From Paracyclopina nana (lineage: Eukaryota; Arthropoda; Copepoda; Cyclopoida; Cyclopettidae), in NCBI GenBank assembly GCA_019096065.1, contig JAGUCH010000002.1, positions 11,482,501-11,546,500 of the forward strand: DNA of 64,000 nucleotides, in the 5' to 3' direction. This document shows positions 38,065-48,657 of the stretch, piece by piece. Under the pieces are notes generated by a model, which worked only from the letters and a program-made list of their open reading frames with translations, had not been told where the DNA came from and ran no database searches. Every line of letters starts with the position of its first letter. Position 1 is the stretch's first letter. The translations under genes were made by a program, and so were the position numbers.

Positions 38065-38619
38065 CTAGGTTTGTTTGGGCAGTGGAACAAATTCTGCTTC
38101 CACTTTGTGCTCTTCACTTTTGATGAACTTTTTCAGCACTCGGATTTCCAACTTTAGCTTCACCAAGTCCTGTTTCAGGCTTGATGATTCATCATAGAGA
38201 GAATGCCAATGTTTAAGCTTTTTCTTATAGGCCTCTTTGATTGCGTTCACAGCTTGCGTGGTTCGTTCCTTGTCCTCTTTGGGTATTCTTGATGATTTCC
38301 AAGCTTCATGACTATCTTTGTAGAACGATTGTACTAATTGGTGACGTGAGCTTCCAGATCCTAATCCTAGGCTCTGATGAGTATGATGCTTCAGCTGGTT
38401 TTGAATCCAGAGATTGACCGGGCTTAAATTTGGCCTCTTTGGATAGTTGCTGTTTTTGAGCAACTCTTTCAGTCTAATTTCACGCTTTTTCACTTCATTC
38501 TTGGCCAATTCAACTTTTGAGATCGGTTTTGGCAGTCTCGTTGAGCAAAATCTTTGCCTAAAAGTTGTGTTCGCCAATTGGAGAGACATTTCACCTATAG
38601 CCCAATTCGGTGAAATCAT
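38065..38619 (-). CDS. Mitochondrially targeted HMG-box-like protein (TFAM-like, tentative)
   Basis: A single exon of about 184 residues. Candidate starts are ATG 38619 and ATG 38589; the N-terminus (SLQLANTTFRQRFCSTRLPK) is basic and Ser/Thr-rich like a mitochondrial presequence. From about residue 60 on, the pattern PKRP, LWIQNQL, a Trp-Lys step, PKEDKE, KEAYKKKLKHW follows the Pro/Trp/Lys spacing of an HMG box. A C-terminal coiled coil comes after it. Only one box is seen, whereas TFAM has two, so it could be a truncated TFAM, another mitochondrial HMG protein or a mitoribosomal component. It converges on the shugoshin-like gene. Confidence 0.5.
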   Translation of the reverse strand: MISPNWAIGEMSLQLANTTFRQRFCSTRLPKPISKVELAKNEVKKREIRLKELLKNSNYPKRPNLSPVNLWIQNQLKHHTHQSLGLGSGSSRHQLVQSFYKDSHEAWKSSRIPKEDKERTTQAVNAIKEAYKKKLKHWHSLYDESSSLKQDLVKLKLEIRVLKKFIKSEEHKVEAEFVPLPKQT

Positions 38620-38734
38620 TCCATTAAGTCTTGTGGCGCAACGCAAAATGACACTGATTCTACTTTCTTTTCGACTTTTAGCTAACTTGTCAAATATATC
38701 AAGCCGAAATGCAGCTGACAGCTGAATGAGCTGA

Positions 38735-39130
38735 CAAGGTGACCAGAAAATTTGACTGGGTTGTAGCCAGATTTTCCCCTAAAATAGCCACGTTTTGCTA
38801 TCTCAGAAAAATTGCTCAAAATAGCCACAAATTGGTAAAAAATAGCCACATTTTTAGGAATTTTCGAGATAATATTAGTTATTATGAAAATTTTTACCAT
38901 TTTTGGGAATTGTTGTGGATGAAATCAATTATGATTTTCTTCTTATAATGGTGGCAAAAGCTTTTTCCCCTGCTTTTTTAAATTAAACGTTTATTAAGTG
39001 AAAATATCAAATTTTCGGACTCTTCAAAAATGGCCGCAAATGGCTATGGCAATTCGGGCTAAATTTCCGTAGCAACTCACGGGTCAAAAATAGCCACTTT
39101 GGCTATAAATAGCCACATCTGGTCACCCTG
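38735..39130. mobile_element. hAT-type MITE with perfect 8-bp target-site duplication
   Basis: A 396-bp non-coding element bounded by 12-bp terminal inverted repeats, CAAGGTGACCAG on the left and CTGGTCACCCTG on the right (one mismatch). It is flanked by an exact 8-bp duplication TGAGCTGA at 38727-38734 and 39131-39138. The 8-bp duplication is diagnostic of hAT insertion. Several subterminal copies of ATAGCCAC occur inside each end. It lies between the HMG-like gene and DDX11. Confidence 0.9.
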
Positions 39131-39419
39131 TGAGCTGAGCTGCTAGCCGATAGCACACTGGGATTTTTGCATACAAAACTAGTCTACACGTTTTGAGGTC
39201 ATATTTTAGGAAGTAGATTGAAAAAGTGTAACAAATACCCGCAATACAGCATGATGCTCGTAGTCATCCGTATGTATATAAATTTTTTTTGCGTTTCTTA
39301 CGTATTTTGCACATCGCCATAAGTATGCAGTAATTGCAAAAGGCTATTCACCAAAATTTCTTTGGCTCCGGCTAATTTCGGACGGCTTTGTTTTCATTGG
39401 TTAGCGGGAAAAAAGTCAA

Positions 39420-42106
39420 ATGGACCCTCCTGCAGATTTTAACTTTCCTTTTCCACCATATCCAATCCAGGAGAATTTTATGCAAACATTGTATGATGTG
39501 CTGTCGAATAGCCACTTTGGAATATTTGAAAGCCGTAAGTTTAATCGGAATTTTGTGGAGAAAAGATGTTATAAACATTGTTGATTTTAGCTACTGGGAC
39601 TGGAAAATCTCTAAGCCTAATTTGCGGATCTTTAACCTGGCTGAATCATTATGAAGCCAATAGAGTGAGTGAGTTAGAGAGAAAATTGTCAGAAAAAGTT
39701 GTCGCTGAAAATGATCAGGATGATGATGACTGGATTGCTGCAGCTGCCCAAAAGAGTGAAAAACAAGCTGAAAAACTGGAACTGAAACAGGAACTCGAAT
39801 TTCTCTTAAAGAAAATGGAAAAAATCAAAGACTTGCGCAAACGAAGACAGAAAATTCAGGTACATGAGTACAACAAAATTGACACAGATTTTGATGAGCT
39901 GTTCAAAGACGCTCAAGACATTCAATCCGCCATTAAACTGGAGTTGGCTGCCATGTCCAATGGATTCAGCACTGAAGAGCAAGATCATGTTCTTGATGAT
40001 TACGTGAGTGATGACGAAGAAGATCAACCTGAATTTGACCACTTGACAGACGAGAGAAAGGACTACAGCATTAGGGTAAAAAAACCTTTAAAGCAAGATA
40101 TACTCTTCTATTTATCAACCAACTTGTTTCAGATTTTCTACTGCTCAAGGACTCACTCGCAACTGTCACAATTCGTCAAAGAAGTGCAAAAGACCAAATT
40201 TGCGCAAGACATCCGCCTAGTCCCTTTGGCGTCGAGAGCAAATATGTGCATCAATGATTCGGTGCTGTCGCTGAAAAACCAGACCTTGATCAATGACAAG
40301 TGTCTAGAATTGCAAAAGAAAAAGAAGAATAAGAATGGTTCCAGTCCGCCTGCCAAAAAGCAAAGAAAGTCAAATTGTCAAACGAGTTGTCCTTACTTCA
40401 AGTCCTCAGCCATAAATCAGCTCAAGGACCAAGCTTTGCTGCAAGTTCAAGATATTGAGGAAATAGTGAAGAAAGGCAGGGAAATTGGAGCCTGTCCTTA
40501 CTATGCTACAAGGAAGGCTGTTGAAGATGCTCAAGTGATTGTTGTGCCTTACAACACCTTACTTCACTCTCAAACAAGAGAGGCAATCGGCATGAGCTTG
40601 AAAAACTCAATTGTGATCATCGATGAGGCACACAATGTGCTCGAAACAATGGCTCATATTCATAGCGCAGAGATAAGTTTGGTCCAGTTGGAAGCAGGGC
40701 AGACCTTACTAACGGCCTATTTTGCGAAGTACGGTAGTCTGCTCAGAGCGAAAAATTTGCTCTACATAAAGCAAATCTTGTTCATTTTGGCCAAATTAAT
40801 TGCAGTTATAGCCCAAAATGAGACAAAGCTCTGTCGTTTGGCTGATTTTCTGGCTGACTTGGACATTTTTGGTTTCAACTTGTTCAAGCTGATCAAGTAC
40901 ATGGAGAAAAGCAAAATATGCTATAAATTGCAGGGGTTTAGTCAGCATAAAAGGGAAGCGAAGGAAGAAAAGAAGAAAGGTGTATCTGCCTTCTTGGAAA
41001 ACTTGAAGCAAAATCCTGTTGCCATAACCAACGAAAGTGTCAGTGTTGAGCAACCAGAGGAGCAACGCACAAGTTCTCCCATGTTGCCTTTTCTGGCCTT
41101 TTTAAGAGCCCTTGTCAATTCCAAGAGTGAGTTGAGGGTTTTGTGCACCAAAGTCAGCCTCAAGGCTTTGATACTGAATCCTGGCTCTCAATTTGGTGAT
41201 TTGGTGCAGCAATGTAGATCTGTGATTGTGGCTGGTGGGACCATGCAACCCATAAGTGAATTCCAGGACCAACTCTTTGTCTCAGCTGGCCTGGGTGATA
41301 AATCCAGATTGGTGACGTTTTCCTGTGGCCACATTGTTCCACCTGAAAACGTGCTTCCCATCGTTATAAAATGTGGCCCAAGTGGAAAAGTTCTGGACTT
41401 TACTTTTCAGCAGAGAGACACTGAAGCAATTTATCTCGAGTTATCTAGAAGCTTGGTGAATGCGTGCAATGTCATTCCTGGTGGAGTTGTGGTTTTCTTC
41501 CCATCCTACGATTATGAAGCAAGGTAATGCGTCAAAAATAAATGTTTTAAAAAATTTAATCTCGGCCATTTTAGGGTCTTTGCGTACTTTGAGAAAACTG
41601 GTGTTGTGACAAGATTGGAGGTCAAGAAAAAAGTTTTCAGGGAGCCCAAAAAGACGAGTGATCTTGATAAAGTGCTAAGAGACTACAGTAAGAGTGCTAA
41701 GCAACATGGCGCAATTTTGTTCAGTGTGGTTGGAGGGAAAATGAGTGAAGGCATCAATTTCAGTGATGATCTTGGTCGGTGCGTCATCATGGTTGGTCTG
41801 CCGTTCCCCAATGCTCACTCTCCGGAGCTGAAGGAAAAAATGGCCTATTTGAATGCCAACGTGGCTCCCAATGCTGGCCAAGTCCACTATGAAAATTTGT
41901 GCATGAAAGCAGTGAACCAAAGCATTGGCAGGGCAATCAGGCACAGAAGCGACTATGCCAGTATACTTCTCCTTGATCATAGGTATGAAAGGCCCAATAT
42001 CCTTGGTCAATTGCCTGGATGGATCAAGAGCAGAGTGGAGACTTGCGACAAGTTCGGCCCCGTGATGGCCAAGCTCAATAAGTTTTATGCAAAGAGAAAA
42101 ACTTGA
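39420..42106 (+). CDS. DDX11: DDX11/CHL1 iron-sulfur DNA helicase
   Basis: Exons 39420..39534, 39591..40075, 40133..41523 and 41575..42106 give 840 residues with continuous phase. Walker A is SPTGTGKS (38-45), split by intron 1. IFYCSRTHSQL follows at about 201. The four Fe-S cysteines are C239, C257, C286 and C321, with the 18- and 35-residue first and last spacings of human DDX11. The DEAH box is 364-367 (VIIDEAHN). C-terminal motifs are GGKMSEGINFSDDLGR, GLPFPN and QSIGRAIRH. The acidic and Lys-rich insert at about 60-180 is usual for the family. This XPD-like 5'-3' helicase resolves secondary structures and supports sister-chromatid cohesion. The ATG follows an acceptor-like TTCATTGGTTAG, so a 5' UTR intron is possible. 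Confidence 0.95.
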
Positions 42107-42189
42107 AATCTGGTGTAATCACAAAAAATTGCTACAGCATTCATCTAAGTAAGCATAGTAAAGCGTTTAAAGTCAGTCTTGGATAAGTG

Positions 42190-42539
42190 TCACTTTCTTC
42201 CACCGTGCCCATGTGCTCCAAACTGGTTGAATTCTCCCGTGATTGGGTCAAAGTCATAGGAGGTAGGGTCGATTTTTCCATTTATGAAACGGTATCTGTC
42301 TCTGATGGGTCGTGTGGGATAATAGGCTCTGTTGCGGTCAAGGCCACCAAATAGTAAACGCAAGAAAAACGGCTTAGGCCGGGGCATGGCCAAGGTCAAG
42401 GCCAAAAAGGCAAGAAACACACTCTGAAAAATTACACACGGTGTGAGTTGCTTTATTTCCGCATGCATGACACTACTATGTTGCAGTAGAACTAGTTTGC
42501 ATTGTATATGCCAGCAACCACACTCACCAAAATCTTCAT
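42190..42539 (-). CDS. Tiny secreted Arg/Tyr-rich peptide precursor
   Basis: A 12-nt first coding exon (42528..42539, MKIL) is spliced to 42190..42423, giving 81 residues. The join creates a signal peptide (MKILSVFLAFLALTLAMP). The remainder is rich in Arg, Pro, Tyr and Phe (PTRPIRDRYRFINGK) and ends in a Gly/His tail (GAHGHGGRK). It has no Cys. Possible roles are cuticle, neuropeptide-like or antimicrobial; none can be chosen. It converges on DDX11 with 83 bp between the coding ends. Confidence 0.68.
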
Positions 42540-42832
42540 TCTTTGTTCACTTCCACATCTGAATGATGACTGATTCTGGGCCGAGCTATATTCCCACCTT
42601 TTATGTAGGTTCACCCACCCTCAAAATGTGCGAACACTCGCGCCATATTGTCAAAAGGCCCACATTCGTTCAAAATAAAACTAGGAGAAAATGTCATGAA
42701 CGCAATTTTAAGGAAGGCAACATAAAAATTAACGTGAAAACACTGCTCGATTACTCAAATTGCGAGAATAACCCTTCAATTCATTCAAATAGCGCCCAAT
42801 GAATTTCTTAATCATAATCATTACAACTCTAA

Positions 42833-43199
42833 GGGCCTGGTCATCTGAGGCTTTTTGTCCCTATTTGAGGAAAACTTGACACATTGTGCAGTGAAGTTAC
42901 CAAAATTTGTCACTTTGCAACACAGCACAACTCTGACAAACACAAAGAAAAAAGTCTGTTTTGATTCATGAGTTACCAGTGTAAACAGAAAGTTATACAA
43001 AGCAAAGTTGGGCTCTTTTTGGTAAAAAACGTAGAAAAATTCATCAAGTCATCTGGTTAAGTTTGTTTTGGTTGCTAGTTACATGGTCATCTGTTTGTCA
43101 CTCCTTGACACTATTCTTTGAGTCACGAAGTCACCTTTTTCATGACACACCAAAAACATCAATCTAAAAAAATTTTGAACACACTAAATGACCAGGCCC
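42833..43199. mobile_element. PIF/Harbinger-type MITE with TAA target-site duplication
   Basis: A 367-bp non-coding element with inverted termini GGGCCTGGTCAT on the left and ATGACCAGGCCC on the right (12 of 12), directly flanked by TAA at 42830-42832 and 43200-43202. A 3-bp TWA duplication with GGGCC ends is typical of Harbinger. The internal sequence has no ORF. Confidence 0.8.
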
Positions 43200-43763
43200 T
43201 AAGAGCTTGTCAATGACGAATTTTTTATTCATGATTTGGAAACAACTTTTTTCGAGGCACATAATTATAGTCAGAATTCTGCGCACAGCCAATTAAAAAT
43301 TGTCTCGCTTTGGCTGTGAAGTGCGATTCTGATACACGCTCATTTTAATCATAATGCATAGCATGCAAAACTGATGATTGACATCCAAGTTTAACCTGTT
43401 CCAGCTCATTGTCAATATTCTATTTCATTTTATCGATGTACAGAAATTCACTTTACAAAGCCGGCAATATTGAAAAAAAATCAAAACTTCATTGAAATGT
43501 AGCCGAATTTTTAAGTTAAAGCTCCAAAATGTTTACACACATAATGGTCAAATTGGTCGGGTAAATTGGCAAAAAAGTTGGGTGTTTCCTCAGTTGGCTG
43601 AGCATTCAATAGCATAAGTCCTGCCGAAATCTTGACCACAATAATTTTTGTACGCAATAAAAGCAAATATACTCATCCAAGCTAAACCAAGATTTTTTCT
43701 TCGAAAAACTTGAATGATCAATGTGGTTTTAACTATTTTAGCCATATCAGATTTGTCGAAGCA

Positions 43764-44587
43764 TCAGTTCAGAGAGATTTTATTGAGTTCTACCTGGCAA
43801 GCTTTGTTCAGAAATGATTGGTGCATTGAAACCACTTGCGACCAGAGGTCAAGTACCCTTGATGGCATATGCCTAGGCAAGTTTTGGAGCAGAGAAAGAA
43901 TAAATTTTCCCAACTTGAGATCCTTGTTCGATCCTTGCCTGATAATTATGCTAGCCACGCATGCTTGAATTTGGCAGTCTTCCAGATCTAAGGTTAGCGA
44001 GGTCAAAATTGACCAGTCCGGTTTTGTCTCAGCCTTGGGCAGATATTCGACTACAGCTTTTACGCATTTAGGCTGATCAAGCTGTTTCAACAATTCATGG
44101 TTAAGAATTTTGCCTTGCTCAATTGACGGCAAAATTAACTCCTCAGTTAATATTTCTTGGTGGCTTTCAAGCAGAGCAAAAGCCAAGCTAGATTTCTTGT
44201 CATACTTCAGTATGAAATGGCAGATTTTCTTCGCTGCACTTTCATCAATGAGCTCTAAGTGGTCAAGGTCACTTTCTTCAACACTCTCATTTTGGTCACA
44301 TGCTTCGTTGTCATCACTGATCATTATAGATTCATCACTACCATTTTCTGAGGGGTTTTCTTCTGGCTCGGTAACATTTTCAGTCTTCTTGAAAAGCTTG
44401 TTCAAGATGGGATCAGGTTGATGATCAGGCTCTGAAAATGAACAGAAAAATGCTGGAGTTAAATTGCATTAGATAAAAGGTTAATTTACGACAAGAAAAA
44501 TATTAGTCACACTAATTGACCATTTCACTAAAATCCCAACTTACCTTGAAGCAACAGTTCTTTGGCTTCTTGAAGCCTTTTGATCAT
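43764..44587 (-). CDS. FANCE-like protein (tentative)
   Basis: Exons 44545..44587 and 43764..44431 join in phase for 236 residues. The ATG (44587-44585) is the first after an in-frame TAG and overlaps the PGAP2 TGA by sharing the bases ATGA. An N-terminal helix, an acidic Asp/Glu/Ser stretch (about 35-70) and then an all-helical Leu-rich region to the end are visible. The helical part and the terminal LDLWSQVVSMHQSFLNKAC recall the C-terminal helical repeat of Fanconi anaemia group E, which bridges FANCC/F to FANCD2. The resemblance is by eye only; another short HEAT-like protein is possible. It presumably shares a transcript with PGAP2. Confidence 0.45.
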
Positions 44588-45591
44588 GATGCAACTGATT
44601 CCTTCGAACTAGGATTGATCAAAGGCAAGTAATCTCTCTTGAACCTGGATGGCAAAGTTACATTGGTATGAGCAAAGTCGTGCCTTGCAGTAGCATGAAA
44701 TATCATATTGGCTATGACAATGACATATTCACAAATGCAGAAGAAGGAATACACATACGGCTCACAGTACTCATTATGTCGATAATAAAACATGCACATG
44801 AGAACCCCAAACAGAGCGTACACCTTGACAACATTAACCTTTATCCTAAGACTTCTTATCTCAAGGTTGGTCTCCAGATTCAGAAAGTTCTTCCATAGGA
44901 CCACTGTCAAGACGAAGTAGATGAGACTAGTAATGCCAAATGTAGCAAAGCAGATTTTGTGGATCTCGAAGTTGTCAAGGCTAGACACTAAGCTCAGACC
45001 AAGTAGTGCGAAAAGCTCAATTATATGCACAGACACAATGGCTTGAATCAAGGTTTGAGACTGGCTGATATTGTTCACTCTGGATTCATACCACTCCTTA
45101 TAAAGGAAAATGAACAGAAAACGCGGAGTGATATGGAGAGCTATGCAAAGTTGCCAAATGTACTTCTGTGGCGTGAAACTTCCAATCGCTGCTGAGATGG
45201 ACGGTGCAAAGTTGTCCACTTCGCAATGTGTTTGAGTGGAGCTCTGAAAAGACAAACAACAATGAATCGTAATTTTGTCAAAGGAAAGGCCGTCTTTTTT
45301 TCTACTCTTAATATTCGAACAATTTGACGAGCTTTCGGCGTGAGCAACAAATTCACGTGTATCTCGTCTAAAAAATAATCAAGCAGAGAAGCAATAGAAA
45401 AATCGTTAATGTAGTAAGTACTGCAAGGGAAAACTTCTTACTTCGTGATTGAACAAAAAAGACCAGAGAACGCAAAAACCAAACCCAAACGAAGGCAAAG
45501 ACACCGTGATAAGAGTTAGGCGACTAATGGAGATGGGCACTTCCAGTCTGCCAGACATTTCCGAAGTTTGTTTTGATTTCTCAATTCTCAT
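44584..45591 (-). CDS. PGAP2: PGAP2, post-GPI-attachment-to-proteins factor 2
   Basis: Exons 45442..45591 and 44584..45243 (269 residues, phase 0). A Golgi multi-pass protein needed for fatty-acid remodelling of GPI anchors. Family landmarks: an N-terminal membrane helix (PSFGFGFCVLWSFLFNHE), then THCEVDNFAPSISAAIG, PQKYIWQLCIALHITPRFL, a Ser-Ser-Leu-Asp-Asn-Phe-x-x-His step, RHNEYCEPYVYSFF and ICEYVIVIANMIFHATARHDF. Length and order match animal PGAP2. The last coding bases TCATGA contain both its stop and the start of the FANCE-like frame. Confidence 0.94.
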
Positions 45592-45728
45592 CTTAGTTTC
45601 AAGCTGATCACATTAGAAAGTAGCCGAATATTGAGTGGAATAGCCGTTTTTCTCGCCAACTCTACAAGCTTCAGCTGGTGGTCGTAAAACAGTTAATCTG
45701 GAGAGGGTTTTCTCCTAGGGTCTTATTA

Positions 45729-45734
45729 TTTATT
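45729..45734 (-). terminator. Poly(A) signal, ITIH-like gene
   Basis: AATAAA on the minus strand 57 nt after the stop codon at 45791. Confidence 0.45.
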
Positions 45735-45790
45735 TTCGAATATTTTTTTCTTAAAATAGAAAAAGTCTGCTTTGTTTATAGCACTGATTT

Positions 45791-48466
45791 TTAGCACTGG
45801 ATCTTCTGAAATGACGAGGCTTTTTTGAAGACTTCCTTGATCATGGTTGCGCTTTCATATTTTCCAGGCTGATATGTTTGAAACCTCCCAGTGAAATTTT
45901 TGCCAACGAACACTTTCCAGCAACAGGTACCTTGGATCTCCATGGAAGCCAATTCGTTGTCAAAGTCTTCCAACTCATCTAGGCTGTCGTCAAATATCAT
46001 AGGTTGACCCCTGAGGTAAGTTGATCTAAATAGTTTCACTTGTCCATTGCAAGGACCTCTTGTAGTAGTACTTGTCTCACTTGCAGTTGGCAATGCTGAA
46101 GTTTCTTGGCTAAATAGTAAGTCATGATAGTCAAAACTATCTGTTGCACTTTGCATAGAAGTACTTGTCATGGGGGAGCTTGTTATTGGAGAACTTGTCA
46201 TTGGAATACTGGACATGGAGGCCATCATGGAGCTAAATTTAGGACTGTAAGAGGCTTTCCTCATGAAATGGCCATTATTATGCTTCTTGAACGGGATTGA
46301 TACAGGTGCATTGTAACTGGCTGCTCTATTGTAGTAGAAGTGAGGTAGAAATCTTGGTTTTTCATCAGGGCTTTCATCAGTGATGGATTTGATGTACTGA
46401 TCACCTGCTTCCACCACCAAAGATGTCATTTTTGTGACAAAGTTGTGCTTCAGTGCCAAATCAAGAGCTTCAGCTTCAAATGTCTTGTTACTGCAATTGA
46501 GTGTATCCTTACAATTCTCTTGAGACTCTAAAAGATACTTGATTCTTTTAAAGGCCCAAAGTCTCTCCATAAACACTTCTGTCTCTGTCTGTTGCCAGCT
46601 GGGTTTTAGGCCGGGTCTGTGATGATTAAATGGTGGGAGACAAAGAGAGTCCTCCGATTCTGGGAGAAGAAACATTTTTTCTGATTCAGTTGGTTCCTGC
46701 AAATGCTCAAGCTCTGAATGAACTTTTGTAGCTATGCAGGGTTGAATCCTGATGCTTTGTTCAAGCTCATTCTGGCCTTGGCCTTCTAAAATTATTTCAA
46801 AGTTCTCCATTGTTGAGTCCTTGTCGAAGGTGCCAACCACCACATATTCTGAGCTTCCGTAAGCATTTTTAATGCTTGTCTTGGTCAATGAGGTTTGGTT
46901 CAAAACTTCGCCATCCATAAGGTACTTGAATTCGACATTTTTTAGCTTGGGATCAGCAATTTCTTGATAAAAGTTCTCCAACTGCTCAAAAGAATTTCCA
47001 GACTCGTAGATTCTTCTGGCAAAGGCTTCACTACCTTCGGATATGTCTTTGATCAAGTTGAAATCAGCTCCATTGCCAAAAGCAAGCCCATAAATGGGAA
47101 TGGTAAGCTCGGCGTTTTTGCTTTTGATATTCACTTTAATAGCCTCATTATCGGTTATGCCAGTCGTTGCTTCTCCATCAGTCAAGAACACAATCATTTG
47201 TTGAGTCTTGTCATCAATTTCCTCACTTGTCTTCACTAATTTGGCAACTTCTAAAGCTTCGAGCATTGCATCATTAATGTTGGTACCTCCTCTACTCTTC
47301 AAATTAAGCACATACTCTAGAGCATCTCGTTTTGATTCTGACACTTGACGGCTCAAGGATGAACCTACTATGGGATTTATCCAATTGCTAACCATGTCAC
47401 TGAAAACCAGAATATTGAATTTGTCCTCTGGATTCATCTTTTCCAAGATAGTTGTCATGGCATCAATAGTTTGAGTCAATTTCCTTCCGTGCATGGATCC
47501 ACTCAAGTCAATGACAAATATTATGTGTTTAGGCAGGCTTGGCAAGGAGTCTGGAGCGAAATAGTGGACGAATCTTCCACCAGCTATTTGAATGTCATTT
47601 CCATCGAGAGGTCTTTGGACGTCGTACTTTAATGCCAGCTTCCACTCGTGATTTTGAGTCATCTCATTTGGTGAAGCAATGTATTCAATCTTGGCAAATT
47701 TTGGGTCATTTTTTTCATCATAGAACAAAACTTCATTAGACATGTCTTGGGCTTTGGACTCAATCTCATTCATGTCATTGATCTTTTTGACTTCAACGTC
47801 TCTTAAAGGTAGCGTCTCGTTGATCTTAATACGAATGAATAAGTTCTTGATTTGTTGTTTCTTGGACATGATATGTAGTTGGTAGTCATATTTGCCATTG
47901 GATCGGACCAAAAGCTCTTCATAGGTCAGCAAAAAGGTGACTTTTTCTCCTGGATCAACCTTTGCCGAAAATTGGATCTGCAAAGAGTTATATTTTTTCA
48001 GGCCATCTTAATAGCAGCTCTAAAATGCATCAACATTTTTCTATAGACTCACATGCTTTATGTCCTTGAACTCAGCTCTGGACTGGACTAGTCCAGATGA
48101 TGCTGAAGAGCTGTTATCATAAATAGCTTGTGCAGATTCCTTGGTATCCACTTTTGCCACATATGTTGTATTCTTGATTGTCATGGAAAAGTTGCTGACA
48201 AAAGCCTCATTAGGAATGTACACGTCAAAAAATATCTCTTGAGTTTCATTTTGAGCATTCTTCACTCTGGTCTCAACTTTGGTTATAGCATATCTCATTT
48301 GGATGCTAGAGGTTATGTTCATTCTTTCTATTTCCCCACGTCCTCTGTCAACTTTGTCTGACTCTTCAAACCTGAGAAATGGATCTTCAAAGCGCTTGAA
48401 ACCACGATTAGGCCGGCCTTGAACGAGGCCAAAAATTAAAAACGATACTATTAGAGATTTCTTCAT
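45791..48466 (-). CDS. ITIH-like protein (VIT + vWA) with C-terminal beta/gamma-crystallin domain
   Basis: Exons 48053..48466 and 45791..47977, phase 0, 866 residues. Signal peptide MKKSLIVSFLIFGLVQG. VIT domain about 50-185 (ITKVETRVKNAQNE, then VDPGEKVTFLLTYEELL). vWA domain about 288-470 with an intact MIDAS (DLSGS at about 295; FLTDGEATTG later). Central region as in inter-alpha-trypsin inhibitor heavy chains. A Met/Ser/Thr repeat region lies at about 720-765. The last 80 residues (VKLFRSTYLRGQ, then WKVFVGKNFTGRFQTYQPGKY) fit one beta/gamma-crystallin domain of two Greek keys. Heavy chains bind hyaluronan and stabilise extracellular matrix; vertebrate ones lack the crystallin. Likely secreted haemolymph or matrix protein. 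Confidence 0.88.
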
Positions 48467-48657
48467 TGCGTCTGATCTGCTACTGGACGTGAAAAGCTAA
48501 CACAGGGTTCTTTTAGTAGCGAGAAAAACAGGTTTTCCCCAAAAATACAAATTGGGGAAATTGCTCGCTTCCAAGAAGCCGCCCAATGAATGCAAAAAAC
48601 CTCCTCTTTTATATCACTTTATGTGGATTATGAAAAATAAAAAATACTGGATAAAAT

